Shown: in pieces, positions 1 to 6,029 of the stretch | Position numbering within the stretch: the first letter of the stretch is position 1 | Layout of the letters: each line of letters starts with the position of its first letter | Origin: Desulfobacula sp. | GTDB taxonomy: Bacteria; Desulfobacterota; Desulfobacteria; Desulfobacterales; Desulfobacteraceae | Length of the DNA stretch: 6,029 nt | Assembly: GCA_029940235.1 (NCBI GenBank) | Contig: JAOZRI010000147.1 | Coordinates: 1-6,029 of the forward strand | Direction of reading: 5' to 3' | The notes under the pieces: model-generated | Databases searched by the model: none | What the model was told of the DNA's origin: nothing | What the model saw: only the letters and a program-made list of their open reading frames with translations | Made by a program: the position numbers and the translations under genes

Positions 1-2552
1 ATCTGGAAATCTTTCTCTTTCATACCAAAGCGTGTCATTTCAGATACCCCCATTCTAAGGGCGCCAGAGGCAGTAAAGCCCTCTTCAGCCGGGGTTGCCT
101 GGTAGTTGACAACTATATTATTCTCTTCAAGTTTCTGCGCAATTTGTGCACCTTTGCCGTATCCCACATTTAAGATCACTTGGTGGGTCTGGGTAAAAGA
201 GATTTCAGGATCACCTGCTACATCAAGACCCTGTTCTTTCAAGGCAGCGGCAAAGGCTTTAGCATTGGAGATTACAGCTTTTTGATATTCATCTTTAAAA
301 TGATTCATTTCATATGCAGCAAATAGAAGACCTGTCATGGTTCCAAGGTGATGGTTGCTGACACTTCCTGGAAAGGTTCTTCTCTGGACTGCTTCCCACA
401 GTTCATATTCAAGGTCATTTTCTTTGAAATTGGATGCAATAACTCCTCTCTGGGTACCAAAATAGGTTTTATGGGTGGAGCCTGTAACAATATGGGCACC
501 CTCTTTTAAAGGCTCCTGGAAATGTGGGCCATAAAGTCCAAGCACATGTGCCATGTCATACATTACAATGCAGTTTGGGGCAAATTCATCCACAAGGCTG
601 CGGATCTGAGCTACCGGCTCTTTATGGAGAATCATACTCTTGCCAAGAATCACAAGTTCTGGTTGATGCTCTTTAATAATTGCTTCACACGCCTTAATAT
701 CTATTTTATATGGGTTGTCTTTAAGTACAGGAAAATTTATCACTCCTGGTTTTTCTGTTTTAGGATCTCTTGCCACAAAGTCACGCAGAGCTCCCATGGG
801 CTGGGCGCTTAAATGCCCGCCTTTAATAATATGGTTGTTCATGACCTTTTTGATTCTGCGCTGCTCATTTTTTCTGTCCGTACGGTTTAAAAAATCCACA
901 AGCGCACTGAAAAGAGCAGTATTAGCCATTTGACCGGAGATGACCCTTGATTCTACATTACAACATGTAAAAAAGGTTTGAAATTCTCTGTTTAAAAGAT
1001 TTTCAACCTCCCTTATAAACCCGGTTCCCTGGTAATAAAAAACATCTTCTCCAAAAAAAGCTTTGATCTCTTTATGTTCTGCATACCGGTTTACAGGGTC
1101 ACTGATTGATAAAAGTTTTGCAATGCGGGACTGGCTCATTTCTGAGGGGATAAGGTTAATGCACTCTTTTGCTCTCCAAGTATGATTTTTTAATGCCTTT
1201 GAGACAAGAAGATCTGCAAGTTCAGGATATCTATTACTGCTGCCAGTCTTCTTTGCAGATCCTAATTGATCCAATTTATTTGATGTATCTGATTCGCCCA
1301 GTTGGTCCAGTTTGCCCAATTTTTCTGGGGGGATGGATCTTACAAAAGGCGGTGCCTGGGAGCTCATGTGATATGGAACCACCTGGGCTTTACACAGTTT
1401 TTTTCTTATTTCTATCTCAAGGATATCTCCCTCAAAAATATTGCTGTTAATCAGTGCCAGGGCAACAGCCCGTCTTTTGGGTTTCTCCTTAAATCTGCCA
1501 TTAAGCCCGCTTCCTTTTGGCTCTTGAAAAGGAATCATGGTTCCTGAAGTTATAAAACCAACATGTTTATCGTGTACAAAAACCTTGTATCCTGCCCTTG
1601 CAATACCTTTTCCAGTAATGGCAAGGGGCATGACCATCTGTGGAAGGCAGGAGATATCTTCAAACTTCTGTTCCAGGATATTTTGAAATGCAAGGTATTG
1701 GCTGTAAAGAGCCTTTTTCCCTATAAAATCTCCTTTTAGGGGAGAAAAACTCACGGCAAATTTGGATAGTTTTGATGCAAAGATAGGAATTTCTTTGTTG
1801 TCTATATCCATGCCCAGTTCATGACCGTATAGAGGAAGGCCTGCTTCAAGCCGTAGAGTATCTCTTGCTCCGAGTCCAATGGGAGCTGCCTGTTTCTCCA
1901 ATAAAAGATTCCAGATAACACCTGCATACTTGCTGTCCATGAAAAGTTCAAATCCCAGGGGTTCCCCGGTATATCCTGTTCTAGCAAGACTTACTTCAAC
2001 ACCATTGATCTCAACAATGCTAAGGCTGTTTCTATAGGGTTCGGGAAGACCACCTTTGGTAACAATCTGCTCAATAATTTTTTTTGAAAGAGGACCTTGA
2101 AGAGAAATCATTGCCACTTCAAATGTTTTATCAATCATTTCAATATTTTGAAATGATTTTAGATGTTTTTCAAAGTGAGCCACATCTTTCTCTCTGTTTG
2201 ATGCATTGACCACAAGTAGATACTCATCTAATTTAAATCTGTATAGGTAGGCATCATCAATGGCGCCACCGTCTTCATCCTGTATCAGAGTGTATTGACT
2301 CTCCCCGATTTCAAGAGCCATGGCATTATTGGTTAGAACATACTGTAAAAAGGGCAGGGTGTCCCTGCCTTGAAAATAGAGTCTTCCCATGTGGGAAACA
2401 TCAAAAATTCCTGCTTTTGTACGGGTTGCCATGTGCTCGTTAATTATACCTTCAGGGTATTGAATTGGCATTTCCCATCCGCCAAATTCTACAATTTTTG
2501 CATTAAGTTTCTGATGTTTATCATAAAGCATGGTTCTAAATAGTTTTGTCAT
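1..2552 (-). CDS. gcvT-glyA: Fused aminomethyltransferase (GcvT) - serine hydroxymethyltransferase (GlyA), 3' end outside window
   Basis: The frame opens at ATG 2552-2550 and has no stop down to base 1, giving 850 residues with the C-terminus missing. Residues 1-395 are a full GcvT: FGGWEMP near the N-terminus, DGGAIDD (94-100; D99 matches the catalytic Asp), VNASNREKD, LQGP (151-154), TGYTGE (192-197) and GLGARDTLRLEAG (226-238). A linker of about 45 residues follows. From about 440 the protein is an SHMT: LIPSE (467-471), RYAE (489-492), KGGHL (577-581), DMAHVLGL (666-673), STHKT with the PLP lysine K695, and SGALRMG around R833. GcvT transfers the aminomethyl carbon between lipoyl-H-protein and tetrahydrofolate; SHMT interconverts glycine plus methylene-THF and serine. 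The protein should be cytosolic. The start fits the family, where the protein begins shortly before the LYDxH motif. Only the last part of the small SHMT domain is missing. The fusion itself is seen directly; joint catalysis is inferred. Confidence 0.93.
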   Translation of the reverse strand, partial: MTKLFRTMLYDKHQKLNAKIVEFGGWEMPIQYPEGIINEHMATRTKAGIFDVSHMGRLYFQGRDTLPFLQYVLTNNAMALEIGESQYTLIQDEDGGAIDDAYLYRFKLDEYLLVVNASNREKDVAHFEKHLKSFQNIEMIDKTFEVAMISLQGPLSKKIIEQIVTKGGLPEPYRNSLSIVEINGVEVSLARTGYTGEPLGFELFMDSKYAGVIWNLLLEKQAAPIGLGARDTLRLEAGLPLYGHELGMDIDNKEIPIFASKLSKFAVSFSPLKGDFIGKKALYSQYLAFQNILEQKFEDISCLPQMVMPLAITGKGIARAGYKVFVHDKHVGFITSGTMIPFQEPKGSGLNGRFKEKPKRRAVALALINSNIFEGDILEIEIRKKLCKAQVVPYHMSSQAPPFVRSIPPEKLGKLDQLGESDTSNKLDQLGSAKKTGSSNRYPELADLLVSKALKNHTWRAKECINLIPSEMSQSRIAKLLSISDPVNRYAEHKEIKAFFGEDVFYYQGTGFIREVENLLNREFQTFFTCCNVESRVISGQMANTALFSALVDFLNRTDRKNEQRRIKKVMNNHIIKGGHLSAQPMGALRDFVARDPKTEKPGVINFPVLKDNPYKIDIKACEAIIKEHQPELVILGKSMILHKEPVAQIRSLVDEFAPNCIVMYDMAHVLGLYGPHFQEPLKEGAHIVTGSTHKTYFGTQRGVIASNFKENDLEYELWEAVQRRTFPGSVSNHHLGTMTGLLFAAYEMNHFKDEYQKAVISNAKAFAAALKEQGLDVAGDPEISFTQTHQVILNVGYGKGAQIAQKLEENNIVVNYQATPAEEGFTASGALRMGVSEMTRFGMKEKDFQ
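1260..1313 (-). repeat. Tandem duplication in the GcvT-SHMT linker
   Basis: Within the linker the hexapeptide KLDQLG occurs twice, at residues 414-419 (bases 1296-1313) and 426-431 (bases 1260-1277), a period of 36 bases. The two 18-base copies differ at five positions and every difference is synonymous. The linker also contains a preceding KLG (411-413) and is otherwise polar and low in complexity (ESDTSN, SAKKTGSSN), as expected of a flexible tether between domains. Confidence 0.75.
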
Positions 2553-2556
2553 GGGA

Positions 2557-2562
2557 CTCTCT
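2557..2562 (-). promoter_or_regulatory. Weak ribosome binding site of the gcvT-glyA fusion
   Basis: AGAGAG lies four bases before the ATG at 2552. It is a partial and rather close Shine-Dalgarno match, but no better-placed site exists for the alternative ATG at residue 8, so it modestly supports the chosen start. Confidence 0.4.
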
Positions 2563-2590
2563 TTTAATTATAATTATGGTTTGAGGTAAA

Positions 2591-2619
2591 AACTTAATAA
2601 AAGGTTGAGAATATGTCAA
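2591..2619 (-). promoter_or_regulatory. Possible sigma-70-type promoter for gcvT-glyA
   Basis: A perfect TTGACA lies at 2619-2614 on the minus strand, about 60 bases before the fusion's start codon. With 17-base spacing the -10 would be TAAGTT (2596-2591), a poor match; a better hexamer, TATTAA (2599-2594), has only 14 bases of spacing. A perfect TATAAT at 2572-2567 has no -35 and would leave a leader of only a few bases. The region is AT-rich, so chance matches are expected. Confidence 0.25.
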
Positions 2620-2632
2620 TAAAGAAAGGTTT

Positions 2633-2688
2633 TATCTCTTCCCAATATTTCCTGATATCTCCCTGGTATATTTGTGCAAAAGAGATAT
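2633..2688 (-). repeat. Alternative inverted repeats upstream of gcvT-glyA
   Basis: Read on the plus strand, GAGATAT at 2682-2688 is complementary to ATATCTC at 2655-2661 (7 bp, 20-base loop). The overlapping AAGAGATA at 2680-2687 is complementary to TATCTCTT at 2633-2640 (8 bp, 39-base spacing). The two pairings share one arm and so exclude each other. This could be an attenuator-like switch if transcription begins upstream, or operator half-sites, or chance in AT-rich DNA. I see no match to the glycine riboswitch core. Confidence 0.3.
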
Positions 2689-2698
2689 TAGTTTTTCA

Positions 2699-2737
2699 CA
2701 CTTTTGAGATTGTAAAATAGCTGCCTGTTCAAAAGTG
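2699..2737. repeat. Perfect 9-bp inverted repeat downstream of the assembly ATPase gene
   Basis: CACTTTTGA (2699-2707) and TCAAAAGTG (2729-2737) form perfect arms around a 21-base loop, 48 bases past the stop of the ATPase gene. Neither strand shows a T-run after the stem and the stem is AT-rich, so an intrinsic terminator is not well supported. A protein binding site or a weak mRNA 3'-end hairpin is as likely. Confidence 0.4.
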
Positions 2738-2784
2738 GTAATCAAAAAATAATTTTATTGTTCAGGCTAATGCAAAGCTGTGAG

Positions 2785-5094
2785 TTAATGTCTGGTTTTA
2801 AATTCCTGAATCATTTCCAAAGGAAGTACCCGAATAAGCTCTGATAAAGATATCTGGCTCATTTTCATCAGGCCGTCATCTGCCATGGTTTTCATTCCAT
2901 TATTTATGGCCATCTGTTTTAATTCAGCTTCACCTGTTTTGCAGCTGACTGCCAGAGTCATTTTTCGAGTAATCTCAAATAACTCAGAAACAAGAGTTCG
3001 ACCACTGTATCCTGTAAAATCACAGGCTTTACAACCGATACCTTTGTAAAAAGTTGTGAGAGCTGGATATTTACTGAAAAAAAGGCTCCACTCATCTTCG
3101 GGTGGCTTAAAGGGGCGGGAACATTTTGTGCAATTTTTACGCACTAATCTTTGGGAGACTACACCAATGAGGCTGGAAGCAATTTGATTGTGATCAATCC
3201 CTAGATCAAGCAGGCGTGACACAACACTTATGGAATCGTTAGTGTGAATTGTACTAAGCAGTAAATGGCCTGTCTGGGCAGCATCAAAGCTAATACTGGC
3301 AGTCTCTTTATCCCTGATTTCTCCAACCAGTATTACATCGGGATCTAATCTTAAAAATGATCTTAACAATCTTGCAAATGTCAGGTCTATTTTGGTATTT
3401 ATCTGTGTTTGCATGATTCCAGGAAAGCTGTATTCAATGGGATCTTCCGCTGTAATTATTTTAATTTTAGGTCCATTTATATATTGAAGCGCAGCATATA
3501 GTGTGGAGGATTTTCCACTTCCAGTGGGGCCTGAAACCAATATCAATCCGGCAGAGCTCTTAAACATCTGTCTCAGTGGAGTTATAACATGTTTGGAGTG
3601 GTTGAGGTTATTAAGACCAAGACCAACCTTACGGGAATCAAGAATTCTGATGGTAATATTTTCACCAACAATTGCAGGGCAGACAGCCACCCTGAAATCC
3701 AGATCAAAAGTTCTATTGTTCTCTTTGTAACTTGCTCTAAAAACACCATCCTGGGGAAATCTGCGTTCGGCTATATCAAGATTTGACATTACTTTAATCC
3801 TGGAGATTACAGCCTCTGGTTTGCTCTTTAGTTTTTCTTTGAGCCATGGGATTTTAGGTTCCTGGCATATTCCATCAATGCGGTATCTTAATGTCACCCC
3901 TTTTCTGTCCTGCTCAATGTGTATATCACTGGCTCCATTTGAAATGCCATAATTAATAATATAATCAACTATTTTTTTGATTTCAGTTTCAGTGCCTGCA
4001 TAAATACTGGTCTGCTGTTTTTCTCCAGCAGTCAGTTTTTCAAAATTAAACAGATTAGCATTGCTTGGAAGCTGATCAATTTTATCTTCAGCTTTGCTGG
4101 AGGTTGCAAAATTTGTATTATATAGTGATGTAAAAAGGTATTTAAATTTCTTTTCAGTAATAAAAGCTGTTTTCATATTCAAATTTCGATATATCAGCTG
4201 TAGCTCCTCAAGAGCCGTGAACCCATCGGGATAAGCTATTCCTATCAATAATTGTTTGCCTTCAAGCGTGAGAGGTAAAATCATATTCCTGCGGGCATAT
4301 TTTTCGGCAATAAATTTAATGAGATTGTTTTTATGCAGCTCATCATAAAAAAAATCATCCAGTTCCATATAGGGTGTATTGTATTGGCGGGATAGTGCGT
4401 TATATAGTTGATGGGAAGTTAATAACCCTTTATTGATTAAAAAAGTACCAATTTTTTCTTTTGAGTGTTTATGTTCGGCTACAGCAGAGTAGAACTCATT
4501 TTTCTTAATTATACCCTGCTGGATAAGAATCTCTCCAATTTTAATTCGTTTGCTGTATTTTTTTAAGGCTGAAGATAGGTCTTCAGGATTAATTGTGCCA
4601 TTGTCGCACAGGATTTCTCCGATTGTACGTTGACAGTGCATATAACTTAACGCACGAACAAGATCGACTTCTTTGAGCATTTGGAGTTTTACTGCCAGCT
4701 CTCCAATGTTTAAAGCATCTTTCTGTTTTTCAAGCAGTTCATCCAGAACATCTCTGGTAATTAGTCCTTTTGCAATAAGAGACTGACCAAAAGTATGATA
4801 ATCTTTTTTGTCCTGTAATATCTGCTTTACCTGATCTTCTTTAATTATTTCATGTTCAACAACGATTTGACCGATCTTTTTTTTAAGGTCAGGATGCCCA
4901 TTTAATATCTCAAGCTGTGATGCATTTAAAAAGCCTTTTTTGTCCAGTAAAATATCAAAAGGGATATCTGCCTCTTTTGCTTCTTCTTTTTGGATTGAAA
5001 GTGCGCTATTTAAATCATTTTGTGTAATAAATCCTTCCCTGATGAGTAATTCACCGGTTTTGGGTTTTTCCGAGGTCGCACTATTTTTATTCAT
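2785..5094 (-). CDS. GspE/PilB/MshE-family type IV pilus or type II secretion assembly ATPase with expanded N-terminal repeats
   Basis: This 769-residue cytoplasmic ATPase would power assembly of a type IV pilus or type II secretion pseudopilus at the inner membrane. Residues 12-238 are a tandem repeat array (separate entry), followed by a T2SSE N-terminal-type domain (about 240-325) starting PYMELDD. The core has ASDIHIE (388-394), the Walker A motif GPTGSGKSS (522-530), the Asp box around AEDPIEY (549-555), Walker B DPDVILVGEIRD (584-595) and the His box TGHLLLSTIHTND (608-620). A zinc-type tetracysteine follows: C655/C658 and C688/C691. All catalytic motifs look intact. PilB and GspE cannot be separated on these motifs; the tetracysteine argues against the retraction ATPase PilT. 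The protein is longer than the usual 500-600 residues because of the array. No other pilus or secretion gene is in view, so the machine it serves is unknown. It lies 72 bases after the hydrolase gene on the same strand. Confidence 0.93.
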   Translation of the reverse strand: MNKNSATSEKPKTGELLIREGFITQNDLNSALSIQKEEAKEADIPFDILLDKKGFLNASQLEILNGHPDLKKKIGQIVVEHEIIKEDQVKQILQDKKDYHTFGQSLIAKGLITRDVLDELLEKQKDALNIGELAVKLQMLKEVDLVRALSYMHCQRTIGEILCDNGTINPEDLSSALKKYSKRIKIGEILIQQGIIKKNEFYSAVAEHKHSKEKIGTFLINKGLLTSHQLYNALSRQYNTPYMELDDFFYDELHKNNLIKFIAEKYARRNMILPLTLEGKQLLIGIAYPDGFTALEELQLIYRNLNMKTAFITEKKFKYLFTSLYNTNFATSSKAEDKIDQLPSNANLFNFEKLTAGEKQQTSIYAGTETEIKKIVDYIINYGISNGASDIHIEQDRKGVTLRYRIDGICQEPKIPWLKEKLKSKPEAVISRIKVMSNLDIAERRFPQDGVFRASYKENNRTFDLDFRVAVCPAIVGENITIRILDSRKVGLGLNNLNHSKHVITPLRQMFKSSAGLILVSGPTGSGKSSTLYAALQYINGPKIKIITAEDPIEYSFPGIMQTQINTKIDLTFARLLRSFLRLDPDVILVGEIRDKETASISFDAAQTGHLLLSTIHTNDSISVVSRLLDLGIDHNQIASSLIGVVSQRLVRKNCTKCSRPFKPPEDEWSLFFSKYPALTTFYKGIGCKACDFTGYSGRTLVSELFEITRKMTLAVSCKTGEAELKQMAINNGMKTMADDGLMKMSQISLSELIRVLPLEMIQEFKTRH
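4381..5061 (-). repeat. Array of about eight ~28-residue MshEN-like repeats in the assembly ATPase
   Basis: Each unit follows the pattern [KT]-[IF]-G-x-x-[LIV]-x-x-x-[G]-[LI]-[IL]-x-x-x-x-[LF]-x-x-[AL]-[LV]. The glycine of the KIG/TIG signature falls at residues 14, 75, 103, 131, 159, 187 and 216, with a degenerate copy (D47) between the first two. Spacing is thus 28 for most of the array, 29 for the last step and 33 for the first. The pattern matches the short helical motif of the MshEN/GspE N-terminal domain, which in some relatives binds cyclic-di-GMP. The copies have diverged at the DNA level, so the array is old. Ligand binding is not shown by the sequence. Confidence 0.8.
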
Positions 5095-5103
5095 GTTTTA
5101 AAT

Positions 5104-5109
5104 TCCCTT
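5104..5109 (-). promoter_or_regulatory. Ribosome binding site of the assembly ATPase gene
   Basis: AAGGGA lies nine bases before the ATG at 5094 and supports that start. No convincing promoter is visible in the 72-base gap to the hydrolase gene, which favours co-transcription with it. Confidence 0.6.
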
Positions 5110-5166
5110 TTTTGCATTTCTACAATACTGCCAGTAATATCAATCACCTGGCTTGAGAGATATCAG

Positions 5167-6029
5167 TCAGATATTAATTTTTGCTTCTTTGGATCTTTTG
5201 ATGAGCAGATTACAACAATTTTGAATGTTTTCCGGGGTATAGAGAGTGAATTCATCTTTATAACCCTGTTCAAATAGTTGATCTGCAACTATTTTGTCTT
5301 CAAGATCAGATTGTTTTATCATGTTTATTGTGTTGATGGAAAGATCATAGGATTCTTGAACACCTTTCATGGCGGCCTTCCCGGACAATGGTCCCTGATG
5401 GGCAGGACAGAGAATAAAAGGACAAAATTCTTTAATTAAATTCATGGTTGAAAGATATTCATCAACACCGGTAAAAAACAGAGGGAAATACCCCCTTCCA
5501 GGATAATGAAACCCGATGCTGTCAGAACAGAAAAGGATTTTTTTGAGGTTTATTGATCCAATAAGGTTCCCTGGGGAGTGCCCTGGCACTTTGATTAAAT
5601 CTAAGGTAACTCCACCAAGATCCAGAGCTCTTTCTTTATCAATGGTAATAGAGCCATTTAGATCAGGGATTATTTCCAGGGGCGATCTGCCAGGCATAAT
5701 ATCAAAGCGTGCAAGGTTTTTTGCCATGAATTTGTCTTCCTTAAACATTAAAGGTGCTGCCTTGGGGTGTTCAATAAACTCTTGAGCTCCCGTAGCAGTA
5801 ATAATCTGTGCTTTAGGATATTGTGCTGCAAGACCGGGCAGCCCTGTAATATGGTCGGAATGGGGATGGGAAGGAATAATATAATCAAGTGTGATACCAA
5901 GAGTATTTAATTGTTTGATTACCTGGTCAACCATGGCTGAAATACCGACTTCAAATAAAGCACAATGCCGGTCTCCAATAATCAGGAATAGATTAAAAAA
6001 ATAGTTACCCAGCATATAAATATTGTCAT
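5167..6029 (-). CDS. Metallo-beta-lactamase-fold hydrolase, 5' end outside window
   Basis: The frame ends with TGA at 5169-5167 and stays open to the right edge. An ATG at 6015 gives 282 residues, but four in-frame codons before it (D-N-I-Y) continue the first beta-strand typical of the fold, so the true start is probably upstream of the window. Counting from the 6015 ATG, the metal-binding set is complete: HPHSDH (H50, H52, D54, H55), GHSPG (H146), SDS (D165) and PAHQGP (H206), as in binuclear zinc or iron hydrolases such as glyoxalase II-like enzymes. There is no visible signal peptide or membrane segment in the part seen. The substrate cannot be told from these motifs. The C-terminal 65 residues after H206 look helical. 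The gene lies 72 bases before the assembly ATPase gene on the same strand, with no clear terminator between, so the two may share a transcript. Confidence 0.85.
   Translation of the reverse strand, partial: DNIYMLGNYFFNLFLIIGDRHCALFEVGISAMVDQVIKQLNTLGITLDYIIPSHPHSDHITGLPGLAAQYPKAQIITATGAQEFIEHPKAAPLMFKEDKFMAKNLARFDIMPGRSPLEIIPDLNGSITIDKERALDLGGVTLDLIKVPGHSPGNLIGSINLKKILFCSDSIGFHYPGRGYFPLFFTGVDEYLSTMNLIKEFCPFILCPAHQGPLSGKAAMKGVQESYDLSINTINMIKQSDLEDKIVADQLFEQGYKDEFTLYTPENIQNCCNLLIKRSKEAKINI

Noticed and set aside
522..933. Two overlapping plus-strand open frames (522-812 and 715-933)
   Set aside because: They lie antisense to the SHMT domain, whose minus-strand frame carries conserved motifs throughout this stretch; the plus-strand products have no recognisable features.
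1233..1367. Frameshift or hidden gene boundary between GcvT and SHMT
   Set aside because: Reading the minus strand codon by codon shows no stop from 2552 to 1, the linker is in frame, and there is no start codon with a ribosome binding site at the beginning of the SHMT domain.
1169..1547. Plus-strand open frames opposite the linker and the GcvT C-terminus
   Set aside because: They have no family features or ribosome binding site, and the minus-strand frame is continuous and conserved on both sides.
1802..1987. Short minus-strand open frame within the fusion gene
   Set aside because: It is in a different frame from the GcvT coding frame, which here encodes the strongly conserved GLGARDTLRLEAG region.
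2553..2784. Glycine riboswitch upstream of gcvT-glyA
   Set aside because: I looked for it because glycine riboswitches often precede gcvT, but the conserved core and tandem aptamer layout are not visible.
3503..3786. Plus-strand open frames opposite the ATPase core
   Set aside because: They are antisense shadows of the Walker A and upstream region of the assembly ATPase, with no independent support.
5095..5166. Sigma-54 promoter before the ATPase gene
   Set aside because: A TGGCAG and a downstream TGC occur on the minus strand, but the GG-to-GC spacing is about 15 rather than the required 10 bases.
5516..5785. Plus-strand open frame opposite the hydrolase
   Set aside because: It is antisense to conserved metal-binding motifs (GHSPG, SDS) of the minus-strand gene.

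Overview
The window holds three protein-coding genes, all on the minus strand, and no RNA gene, CRISPR array or insertion sequence that I can recognise. The DNA is AT-rich (roughly 40% G+C by eye), with short intergenic gaps of 72 and 232 bases. Gene content and base composition would suit an anaerobic deltaproteobacterium such as a member of the Desulfobacterales, but that is inference from gene types and not from any marker gene.

In transcription order (right to left) the layout is as follows. (1) 6029-5167: a metallo-beta-lactamase-fold hydrolase with a complete set of metal ligands; its 5' end lies beyond the right edge. (2) 5094-2785: a type IV pilus / type II secretion assembly ATPase (GspE/PilB/MshE superfamily). 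Its ATPase core looks intact, but its N-terminus carries about eight tandem copies of a ~28-residue helical repeat. (3) 2784-2553: an AT-rich intergenic region with two sets of inverted repeats and a possible promoter. (4) 2552-1: a large open frame, running off the left edge, that joins a complete aminomethyltransferase (GcvT, glycine cleavage T-protein) to a serine hydroxymethyltransferase (SHMT, GlyA) in one polypeptide.

The GcvT-SHMT fusion is the most interesting item. The two halves share 5,10-methylene-tetrahydrofolate and glycine, so one protein could carry out the last two steps that turn C1 units into glycine and serine, or the reverse. The SHMT half reads as the archaeal type rather than the usual bacterial GlyA, and the linker contains a 12-residue-period duplication. 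The expanded repeat array of the secretion/pilus ATPase is the second item worth checking. The hydrolase and the ATPase are close together and may be co-transcribed; neither has an evident link to the glycine/serine fusion, which has its own upstream region.
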